Assembly (NCBI GenBank): GCA_030562195.1 | Contig: JAUJPP010000005.1 | Location: forward strand, 31,235,106 to 31,299,105 | Reading direction: 5' to 3' | Length of the DNA stretch: 64,000 nt | DNA from: Nipponacmea schrenckii | Taxonomy: Eukaryota > Mollusca > Gastropoda > Lottiidae | In this document: positions 20,601 through 32,600 of the stretch, piece by piece | How positions within the stretch are numbered: position 1 is the stretch's first letter | Layout: each line of letters begins with the position of its first letter | Made by a program: the position numbers and the translations under genes | Notes under the pieces: model-generated | Database searches by the model: none | Told to the model about the DNA's origin: nothing | Seen by the model: only the letters and a program-made list of their open reading frames with translations

Positions 20601-23600
20601 AGGTGACAGACAGACGAGGGGGAAATCAAAATGAGAATTCTGCCAGAGCTTCACCCTCTCTGACACAGAGACCATCTACGAATATTAATAATAAAACCAT
20701 GCATAATAACCTCTCGGCGCCACAGAAACTTTCACCAAGTCGCTCGGCTCCAGATCTAAAATTGAAAGAAGGGGAAGCTCTTGAGCTTATGAAGTTGGAA
20801 GCTGAAAATTTAGTAGCTTTAGTTACAGATGAGGTAAGAATCAACCACTTCTACTCAGAAGTTTGTCAGTAACGAGAAAACTTGTAACTAGGGCTGTTGA
20901 TTTGGCAGTCATGCCAGAATGACCAGTTGCAAATAGGCTCCGGCTGACATCAAGTATAGGTCAGTTATGTTAAAAAAACAATATAAAAATTAAATTGCCC
21001 AACAATAACGTTTAGTCAATGAGACTCCTAACGCTATCGATCAATTAATTTAGTTAATTACAGTAACAGATTACAGGTGAGAGGTATTTCATCAGTATCA
21101 ACGTAAACATTACGAAGAAAGTAAACATGGCGAAGAAAATGTCGGTCTTCGCAAATTCTTGACGATGATGGTGATTATTGGCCATTGAGAATTCATCTTT
21201 TAAGGGGGTTGACAACCTTATCGTTCGAGGTGTATTTCAATCAAGAAACATATAAAGATTATATACATTCTATTTGGCATTAAAAGAAACTCATCTAGTA
21301 AAAATTTAGCTCAATCGCTTCAGTAGTTTGTCAGATATCGGTCTGTAAAGATAATCTATTTATAGAACAAAATGGGGTAATCCTCTATGTAGACGTACAA
21401 ATAACTTTGTCAGTTGACATTTTTGAGTAGTACGTCATCAGCTAAATAAACCTTTTCTACGTTCGTCCAATGACATTACGTTTGTCGATCAGGATGGCAT
21501 TGGGGGAATCCAGAAGTCACGTGATTTCCCATAAATCTTTACGTCACATGTAAACAGAGAAATTTTATGATGGGTGGGTAGGGGTGTTTTAACATGTGCT
21601 AAACCATTGTTTTAGCACTCCAATTGTGTGGTTATCGGTTCATATCGATGCCTAAAAGGTGCTTAAAGATTTCTACAGCATGAAAGACAATCTTTTAACA
21701 ACATGATCGTTAATTACGTAAGGTTTACATGTGTTTGCAAAATGTTGAAAAAAACTGCCATTTTTCCAAAAGCATATCTCGCTTACAATTTATCTGATTT
21801 TCACAAACTTTGGTTTCAGCTAAAGCTAACGATGTCCTCTATAACTTTACATTGGCTTTTTTTTATAAAATGAATAGTTTTTTAAAAATTCAATTTTTCG
21901 TAAATGCACTCGCAAAATTTTGATTTCTATCAATATCTTCAAAACAAAACAAAATTTTCCAAAAAGCCAAAGTAAGTTTTAGTGTTGAAACGGTTAATCA
22001 GTTTACTGATTTCGGGTAGGATGTCACGGGTAACCGGGTCTGATTTGAGATTATCGGTTAACCGTCAATTTTATTAGGACGGGAAAGAGAGCTTTTTTAA
22101 ACAGAAATTTCCTCTTTTCTTTAGTAAATAAACATCTAAGAACTGTGTTGTTTTAGTTGATTGAATAATTGAGATGAGATATCGTCATGGGGTATGTCTT
22201 ATCAAAACGCGTGTTGTTTGTGGTCAAGACTATCAAGTCTTTTTTATTTTCATATACGGACAATTAATAACTTTGTCTGGATGATCGCGTGTATGTTGTC
22301 ATGTGCACCCGACACCGTTATGTTAATTAGGTTAACCAATACGTCAATAAGCAGTGTGGAACCAATCATTATTAGACCACGCCCACACAGTCATAGAGTC
22401 TTGTGCAAAAGTTTTTCAAAATGTCTTCAAAAAGTGGTGTTTGGGATTACTTCCAAAAAGAAACGGAATCTGCTCGAGACTATAGCAATGATTGACACTG
22501 GCGCCATTCGTCTGTCCAAGTCTATCACCTGGGCTTGTTATCTTAATATGATTTTTTAGGACAATTACTGGGGAACTGGTCCAAATTAGGTCAAATATTT
22601 GATACAGTACTTATTGCAGTTCAGTTTACGCTGTTACCGGTAGGCTATAATAAAAACAGGTATAAAAACGTGTTAATTAACCGGGATTAACCGGGTAACA
22701 AACGGTTAGTGCCGAAAATTACCCGGTTCGTAAAAATCACTAACCGTTTCAACACTAGTAAGTTTGTAGAGATACATGTAGACTTGCATTGTGCAAAATT
22801 TCAACCTTCTATATTAAATAGTCTAGTAGATATGCTAATTTTAAGGGAATAATTGACCTTTTTTTTGTTCATCTTTCATACCCTATTTCTCAAAGTTGAA
22901 ATGTCATAAAGAAATAAATTTTATATTTTTGGATAGCTGAAAGTCCCCTCTTTCCATTGATATTTAAATATTTCAGATAGGTGGAAAAGAAGTGGTTGAA
23001 ATCGTCTATTTTTTGTACATAGGTTTAGGGTTGTCAACCCCCTTAACCGTTATAAAGTTATTTACTATTGAAAGTTTACTATTTCTTGCAAAAATTATGC
23101 GTAATTTGTAGTTCTTTTGTGTTTACGACGAGGATTTGAAACTGTTACTATATAGACAATTGGAAACGCCGTGGGAATAATTTTTACCGTCGTTTTTCTC
23201 AGTATTCAAGTGTCATTCAAAACACTTCCTTTTTACAATGATCAACTGGAAGTACACTGTCGGTAAAAGTTATCTTAAAATCGGCATTTGTAACTTGGAC
23301 AAAATTATTAAATTACTGTACATGTTTGATGATCAGATTGTTTTGTTTTTGTGATGTGATATATGACATTAAGTTAAAGAAAACTCAGAAAATTTACGTT
23401 CCAATTATGTTGAATATTACCAAACACTCATGGCATTAAAATACACTTTACAGATACTACATGTAGTTGAATAATACTTAGTGTAGCAGTTTTGACATCA
23501 ACAAAACATCAGTTAAAAAATGTCTGGTTGGGAAAAAAATAAATCAACAGCCCTGCCTGTAACTGATATTAACTATAAGTTTAATTTTTGGGGATTGCTG

Positions 23601-26600
23601 TCTTTCTGGTGTAGAAATTGCTGCCTTTGTTACATGAATAGAAAACAAAACTTCAACTAGATCCACAGGCTTCGCAAGGTTCTGACGCAGTGCGTAGCAG
23701 TTTTTATATACGCTTTAAAACTGCCCCACAAAGTATCCGTAGAACAGTAACGTTATTTTACAGAGTATAAGTCATTTTATTTTAAAGAATAATCGGTTTG
23801 CTTAAACTCATGTTATGTAGATCGCCCAAACGCATAATTCAACAAACAGCTTATAACGATGAAATTTGCAATTTTCTAATGGCGATAAAACGGAAAGTAT
23901 ACATCTTACAACAAAAAATAATAGATCAATGGATAGATGTTATCGAGAGCTATCACATTTTGTGCAGCTCACAAGGTCACCAAAGATCAAGGTTGCAATA
24001 TACGACCATTCGAAGTTTTGTATATATTACTATCAGATAAAATATCAAATTCCAAATCGAAATTCAAAAATCGGTTTCCAAATATAATTTAGCAATTGAT
24101 ATTACATTCTATAGACATCAAAATAACACGAATCGGAGCATCTCCAGAGGTCCATTTTCGATTTAAAGAAAATTACGTACAGTTACTAGAGAAGAAAATA
24201 CAAAATTTTCAAATAATAAAAAGCACATTTTTGGTGGAATTATGTGGTTTTATATATCATTACAACGAGCAGATAAACAATAATAAGATTCAATATGAAA
24301 TTTTGTTATTTATAAATTAGTTTACGAGACAGAGCTCTTTAAAAATAAAAATCACAAATAACAATCGGCTATAAAACCGAAAGTAGACATCGGACAACAC
24401 AAATGAATATATCCGGGGATAGATATCATCAAGGGCAATAAATCATGTTCAGGGTACAAGGTCACCAAAGGTCAAGGTCACAAAATATGGGCCTTAACCA
24501 ATAAAATTAAAATGGAAATAAAAGAAAATCATAATTCAAAAATCGGCTCCCAAATAAAGTTGCACAATCGACTCTAGTCATTAGATATGAAAATCTTTTT
24601 ATCTCCTTAATTTGAATTTGAAATTTTACAAAAGTTTGACATTTTAGTATGACGCCTTATCTTTTGCTTCCGGTCCGGATTTTTTCATCTTCGCTTTTTT
24701 TGTATGACTATTGGTAGCATGTTGCAAAACAAATTTTTGAAATATCTTAAGAATTCCGGCAGTTAGGTTTTTAAAATTTACAAGAGAATAACTTCAAAAC
24801 AGGAAGTGATGTCAAAAATTTGAAAAATAATTTTAGATCGCATTAACAATGTCTATCTACCTGTAAGTTTTCAGGTGGATGAGAATAAAACTGTAGAAGT
24901 TGAAAAAAAAAACGCAAAAATTGAAAATAAAAAAGTCAGCTACAAAAGTAATGAAATTAGCAGTTTAAAACTGCATTTAAGTAGCTAGCAGTTTAAAGAA
25001 GCTAACAAAAGAAGTTCTGTCAAAATCAGTTGAAAAATAGAGGAAATAAACAGCAAAAACTAAAAAGGTGCTATTGCTCACAGCTCGTTTCCGGTTGACC
25101 TCAATGACTTCATTTTGCATTTAACAAATACAAGTCAAGCAGTTTGAATAGCAGACAGCAACAAGTAGTTTGTGGCATGTTGCCTTCTTAAAGAATAATC
25201 GAATGTGAAATTCGAAAAAAAAAAAAAAAAAAAACATTTCGAAAACAAAGCAGTGAGTTAGATGAACGCACTGCAATGAAGATCAATTTCAGGGTTTTGA
25301 TAAAACTTTAAAGAGCTTGTGCTTAGATTTAATCCTATTAATTTCAGGACGATTTTGTTCCATCAATGAAGGAGTCGTCCTCACAACAAATCCCCCAACC
25401 ACAACCATCGTCACAAGAAACATTTAAATGGTTATATAAAGATCCACAAGGAGATATACAAGGTAATATTAAATATATTGTATAGAATAACTTGATAGTT
25501 GTAGGTATGGTATGGCTTAATGGAAGCAATAATATCAGTAGCAATTTAATGGATAATTTAGATTGTCATTTCAACTGCAATGGATAGCTGTTACTGAGAT
25601 GTCAATGCCTAATAGAGGTTGATGGATTTCTATCTTAACAGAATGATTGTCTATTAATATTTCTTTTTTCCAGAAATGCTTGAGCACTTTATATTTGTAC
25701 TTATTATATTACCCAGTAAGATCTATTTTAGGGCAGTTTTACTAATTGGTTGTGGTGCACTTCCAAAAATAATTTGAAATAGAATATTTGATATTCATTG
25801 TGAAGAGATAATTTAGTAGAAATTAACTGAAAACTTTGATTTTGATGTTAGGGATATGTAAATTGTAGGTCCATTTACCTCTGATGAAATGGCTGAATGG
25901 TTTAGTGCTGGTTATTTTACTATGAGTCTACTAGTCAAACGTCTTTGTGATGAGAGATTTCAACAATTAGGTATGTCAAATATTATTATTCATTATGTGA
26001 ATCGCTTCTCAAGTAAATTGAAACCAATATTTTGACAAATTTTCTTCTTTCAGTAGGATGCATGTATATCATAAGTAATTTAACAGTCATTTAAGGAATG
26101 AATGTGGATCTTGTTATCATTACTGGGAAACGCTGGTTTATCATCTAAAAAGACAAATGACCCGTGAATCAAGTTAAGGGGGCGTGTCAAAAAGATTTTA
26201 GAATTTAGTTGATGTATTAAGTTTAGACACTAGTAACGATAATAAGACCAACGTTTAGTTCTTTTATTTACATTCAGATATGTTTTATATGAGCCTTTTG
26301 TCTAATTTTGTCACAAGTCTTAAAATTGATCCATTTTTTATACGCCCACATGGAAATGTGGACGCACATTGCCGTCGCCCCTGTCCATCCGTCGGTCCTT
26401 CCACATTTGTTGTATCCATGATAGAGGCTACAGTTTTTATCTGATCTTAATGAAACTTGGTATACATGTATATATTGATGATATCTCGGTCAAGTTCGAA
26501 ATGGAATTTATCGCATGAACGGTTTTTGAGTTATTGCACTTGACTTGGTAAAACGCGTCAAATTTGGGTTGTATCCACAATAGAGGCTACATTTTTTATC

Positions 26601-29600
26601 CGATCTTAATGAAACTTGGTATACATGTGTATATTGATGATATCTCGGTCAAGTCCGAAAATAGAAATAATCGCATGAAAGGTTTTTGAGTTATTGCCCT
26701 TGACTTAGAAATATCTTGTCAAAATTTTAGTTTCGATAAAATAAATCCTCCAATTTTCAGAGGATGTTGATGAAACTTGGTGTAAGCATTGGAATTGATT
26801 AGGCCTCAGTCAAGTTTGAATTTGACAGTTTTTCAATGAATTGTTTTAAGTTATTGCCCTTGACTTAGTAAAACCGCGTCAAATTTGGGTTATATCCACA
26901 ATAGAGGCTACAGTTTTTATCCGATCTTAATGAAACTTGGTATACATGTATATATTGATGATATCTCGGTCAAGTTCGAAAATAGAAATAATCGCATGAG
27001 CGGTTTTTGAGTTATCGCCCTTGACTTAGTAAAAACGCGTCAAATTCGGGTTGTATTCACAATAGAAGCTACAGTTTTTATCCGATCTTGATGAAACTTG
27101 GTATACATGTATATATTGATGATATCTCGGTCAAGTTCGAAAATGGAAATTATCGCATGAAAGGTTTTTGAGTTATTGCCCTTGACTTAGAAATATCTTG
27201 TCAAAATTTTAGTTTCGATAAAATAAATCCTCCAATTTTCAGAGGATGTTGATGAAACTTGGTGTGAGCATTGGAATTGATTAGGCCTCAGTCAAGTTTG
27301 AATTTGACAGTTTTTCAATGAATTGTTTTAAGTTATTGCCCTTGACTTAGTAAAATTGCGTCAAAATTCTATTGTGGTTGTGATTTTCAAAGGATTTTGA
27401 TGGAACTTGGTGTAAGCATCAGAATTGATAAGACATTAGTCAAGATTGAATTTCTGACTTTTTTTAACAAATGGTTTTTGGGTTATTGCCCTTGACTTAG
27501 TAAAATAAGCTACAATTTTTTAATAGATTTGATGAAACTTGGTATGAGTATTGAAATAATAGATAAGATGGTGGTCAAGTTCTAATTTGACAATTTTCCA
27601 TGAACATTTTTATACGCCCACATGGAAATGTGGACGTATATTGTGGTCGCCCCTGTCCGTCCGTCGGTCTGTCAGTCCGTCGGTCCGTCCACATTTGTTG
27701 TATCCACAATAGAGGCTACAGTTTTTATCCGATCTTAATGAAACTTGGTATACATGTATATATTGATGATATCTCGGTCAAGTTCGAAAATGGAAATTAT
27801 CCCATGAACGGTTTTTGAGTTATTGCACTTCACTTAGTAAAAACGCGTCAAATTTGGGTTGTATCCACATCCACAGTTTTTATCCGATCTTAATGAAACT
27901 TGGTAAACATGTATATATTGATCAGATCTCAGTCAAGTTCGAAAATGGAAATATCGAATGAACGGATTTTGAGTTATTGCCCTTGACTTAGTAAAAACGC
28001 GTCAAATTTGGGTTGTTTCCACGATAGAGGCTAAAGTTTTATCCAATCTTAATGAAATTGCATGTATGGGAATTATCGAATGAACAGATTTTTATACGCC
28101 AACATGAATATGTGGACGTATATCGTCGTTGCCCCTGTCCGTCGGTCTGCCGGTCTGTCTGTCCGTCAACATTTGTTGTAGACACTATAGAAGCTACAAT
28201 TTTCTATGGATTTTAATGAAACTTGGTATGAGCATTGGTATTGATAAGACTGCAGTCAAGTTCGATTTGGACGATTTTTCAATAAACAGGTTTGGTGTTA
28301 TTGCCCCTGCCTTTATATTTGTTGTAGACAAAATAGAAGCTACAATTTTCAATGGATTTAAATGAAAGTTGGTGTGAGCATTGGAATTGATAAGACGACG
28401 GTCAAGTTCGAATTTGAAGATTTTTAGATGAACAGTTTTTTAGTTATTGCCCTTGACTTAGTAAGATTGCGTCAAAATTTTATTGTGGGTTCAATAGAAG
28501 CTATAATTTTCAATGGATTTTGATGAAACTTGGTGTGAGCATTGGAATTGATAAGACAGCAGTCGAGTTTGAATTTGGCAATTTTTTTTTAGTTTCGATG
28601 CAATAAATCCTCCAATTTTCAGAGGATTTTCATGAAACTATGTGTGAGCATTGGAATTGATTAGACCTCAGTCAATTTTGAATTTGACAGTTTTTCAATG
28701 AACTGTTTTGAGTTATTGCCCTTGACTTTGTGAAATTGCGTCAAGATTCTATTGTGGTTTCATTAAGAAGCTTTAATTTTCAAAAGATTTTGATGGAACT
28801 TGGTGTAAGCATCAGAATAGATAAGACATTAGTCAAGTTTGAATTTTCGACTTTTTTAACGAATGGTTTTTTGATTTATTGACCTTGACTTAGTAAAATT
28901 GGGTCAAAAATATTTGTGGGTGCAAAATAAGCTACAATTTTTTAATAGATTTAATGAAACTTGGTATGACTTTAGATAAGATGGCGGTCATGTTTTAATT
29001 TGACGATTTTCCATGAACAGTTTTTGAGTTTTTGCCCTTGACTTCAATATCCATTTAGTGAATGTTTTTGAGTCATTGCTCAATTTATTTTTAAATTCAA
29101 TGCTGCCAGTGGGCGTATGTTACCTTGCCTGGCAAGCTATCTTTTGAGTTTTTGCCCTTAACTTCAATATTAATTCAGTGAATGTTTTTGAGTTATTGCT
29201 CTTTTTATTTTTCAAATTCAATGCTGCCAGTGGGCGTATGTTACCTTGCCTGGCAAGCTATCTTTTGAATATGCCACTATCATTTTCTGTTTATAGACAT
29301 GAGGAAATTTCTCTTGAAGACTCTTATAATTGGTTTGAACTATCTTACTTGCTTTATTGCTGGTTGTATTAAAGGGAACTACAAAGGGTGCTATGCCTAC
29401 ACTGTGGTGAATATTAAGTCCTATGGGTCTTGCTGTATTCAATGTCTCAATCCAGTGGGCTTCTCTAGATTGACGGAATAGTTTCATCTTCGGGCAAGTC
29501 GATTTCTATGCGCTCAATTGGGGTTAGGGTGAGATCGTCAAGTGAATGGTCGTCAAGATTGAAATGATTAGAAACAGGCTTGTCTTTTTTTAATTTAATA

Positions 29601-32600
29601 TCTGATCTGTGAGCATTAAAACGAGTGCGTAATTTGTTCTTTGTTTCCTCAATATATTGTTTGGGACATTTTTTACATGAAATTAAGTATATTACATTCG
29701 AGTTTTCACATGTTAGGTGCTCTTGGATCGGGTATCTTTTATTCGTAGAGTTACTTAGAAAATAATGCGTTTCTGATATAAAGGGACATGTTTTGCATCT
29801 GGTTGACATACATGGGGCACTCCTTAAACCTAGAGGCACTTCGGCATAAACTCTATTTTTAGCTGCTAACTGTGCTAATGTGGAATTTTTTATGGTTTTT
29901 GAGTTTTTGCCCTTAACTTCAATATCAATTCAGTGAATGTTTTTAGAGTTATTGCTCTATTTATTTCTCAAATTCAATGCTGCCAGTGGGCGTATGTTAC
30001 CTTGCCTGTCAAGCTATCTTTTGCTTTGAGATGAATTTGGTTATATTGTCACGTGACAAACCACAGTTATTAGAAAATAAATACCAGTTTGTGTAACTGG
30101 TATATTGAAGCAAGTGATAATAGAAATGTAAATAGTATTGTTTATTAAGTGTCAATTGTTCAAAAATATTTTTCAGAATTTAGTAATATTTTGTTATTGA
30201 TTGTAGGTGATTTGATTAAAAGATGGGGCCGAGTACCGTTTTTGGCTGGATTAGCTCCTCCACCATTACTGGTTTGTATTCTATTGATCTAGTTATACGC
30301 CCACATGGAAATGTGGACGTATATTGCCGTCGCCCCTGTCCGTCTGTCCACATTTGTTGTATCCACGATAGAGGCTACAGTTTTTATCCGATCTTAATGA
30401 AACTTGGTATACATGTATATATTGATGATATCTCGGTCAAGTTCGAAAATAGAAATAATCGCATGAGCAGTTTTTTGAGTTATTGCACTTGACTTAGTAA
30501 AAACGCGTCAAATTTGGTTTGTATCCACAATAGAAGCTACAGTTTTTATCCGATCTTAATGAAACTTGGTTTACATGTATATATTAAGGATATCTCGGTC
30601 AAGTTCGAAAATGGAAATTATACCATGAACGGTTTTTTAGTTATAGCCCTTGACTAGAAAAATCTTGTCAAAATTTTTGTTTCGATGCAATAAATCATTG
30701 ATGAAACTTGGTGTGAGCATTGGAATTGATTAGGCCTCAATCAAGTTTGAATTTGACAATTTTTCAATGAATTGTTTTAAGTTATTGCCCTTGACTTAGT
30801 AAAATTGCGTCAAAATTCTATTGTGGTTGCAATAAGAAGCTTTAATTTTCAAAGGATTTTGATGGAACTTGGTGTAAGCATCAGAATTGATAAGACATTA
30901 GACTTTTTTTAACAAATGGTTTTGGGGTTATTGCCCTTGACTTAGTAAAATTGCGTCAAAAATATTTGTGGGTGCAAAATAAGCTACAATTTTTTAATAG
31001 ATTGGATGAAACTTGGTATGAGTATTGAAATAGATAAGATGGTGGTCAAGTTCTAATTTGACAATTTTCCATGAACAGTTTTTGAGTTTTTGCCCTTCAA
31101 TATTTATATATATATATATTTATATACTTCAATATTAATTCAGTGAATGTTTTTTGAGTTATTGCTCTATTTATTTTTCAAATTCAATGCTGCCAGTGGG
31201 CGTATTTTACCTTGCCTGGCAAGCTATCTTTTTAATAAGTTATAGCCTTCTCACTCCTCAGTAATACATGAAGTCTGCAAATGTGTAAACCATTTAACAG
31301 TTCACATAACTGGAATTGTTTATATTGTATAATTGATACTAATTGCCAGAAATTTTTAATCTCATTACACCCTTGAAGTAGATACAAATGTTACTTAGGT
31401 GACTGGTGGAATGATATTGCATTATGCTGGTGAAAATGATTTTGTTGAATAATTAAAATATTTGAACACACATATTTTCATTTAATTCCTCATTTTATTA
31501 TACGCCCACATGAATCTGTCGGTCCGTCAACATTTGTTGTAGACACCATAGAAGCTACAATTTTCTTTGGATTTTCAGAAAACCTGGTATGAGCATTGGT
31601 ATTGATATGACGGCGGTCAAGTTCAAATTCGACGATATTTCAATACACGTTTTTTTATTTATAGCCCATGCCTCTATATTTGTTGTAGACACAATAGAAG
31701 CTACAATTTTCAATGGATTTTAATGAAACTTGGTGTGAGTATTGGAATTGATAAGACTGCGGTCAAGTTCGAATTTGAAGATTTTTCGCTTAACGGTTTT
31801 TGGGTTATAGCCCTTGACTCATTTACATCATGTCAAAATTTATTGTTGATGCAATAGAAGCTACAATTTTCAATGGATTTGAATGAAACTTGGTATGAGC
31901 ATTGGAATTGGTGGTCAGGTTCGAATTTGATGATTTTTCGATGAACAGATTATGAGTAATCGCCCTTGACTAAGTAAAATTGTGTTAAAATTCATGTGTT
32001 GTAGACACTATAGAAGCTACAATTTTCTATGGATTTTAATGAAACTTGGTATGAGCATTGGAATTGATAAGACGGCAGTCAAGAACGAAATTAATAATTT
32101 TTCGATAATGTTTTTTTAGTTATTGCCCTTGACTTAATAAGATTGCATCAAAATTTTTATTGTGGGAGCAATAGAAGCTACAATTTTCAATGGATTTTGA
32201 TGAAACTTGGTATGAGTATTGAAATTGATAAGACGGCAGTCAAGAACGAAATTGACAATTTTTTTTATGAACGTTTTTTTAGTTTTTAGTTATTTATTGC
32301 CCTTGACTTAGTAAGACTGCATCAAAATTTTATTGTGGGTGCAATAAAAGGTACAATTTTCAATGGATTTTGATGAAACTTGGTGTGAGCATTGGAGTTG
32401 ATAAGACGCGGTCAAGTTCAAATTTGACAATTTTTTTGATGAACAGTTTAAATTGTGTTATTGCCCTTGACCTAGTAAAATCTTGTCAGAATTTTAGTGT
32501 TGATGCAATAAATCCTCTAATTTTCAAAGGATTTTGATGAAACTCAGTGTGAGCATTGGAATTGATTAGACCTCAGTCAAGTTTGAATTTGACAGTTTTT

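Larger units (their letters stand above)
21200..23046. mobile_element. TTAA-flanked DNA transposon, copy 2 (interrupted, inverted relative to copy 1)
   Basis: Ends are TTAAGGGGGTTGACAACC and GGTTGTCAACCCCCTTAA. The interior matches 11313-12388 in reverse order, including the CACGTGA E-box, the 'catgtgtttgcaaaatgttgaaaaaa' region and the 'ttccattgatatttaaatattt' region. After removing the hAT insert at 21980-22757 and one 8-bp duplication, its length is 1,061 bp, close to copy 1. It is inserted inside hAT element A. Confidence 0.88.
20889..23555. mobile_element. hAT-type non-autonomous element A, copy 1 (interrupted)
   Basis: The left end is TAGGGCTGTTGATTTGGC and the right end AAATCAACAGCCCTG. 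The flanking 8-bp words CTTGTAAC (20881-20888) and CCTGTAAC (23556-23563) match at 7 of 8 positions. An 8-bp duplication with CAGGGCTG-like ends is diagnostic of hAT elements. Without the nested insertion at 21200-23046 it is ~0.82 kb and has no transposase frame. A relative in reverse orientation is at 33800-34475. It sits in GIGYF intron 9. Confidence 0.85.

Noticed and set aside
22194..22559. 121-aa frame inside hAT element B
   Set aside because: It overlaps the BED-finger relic in a different frame and has no recognisable domain.
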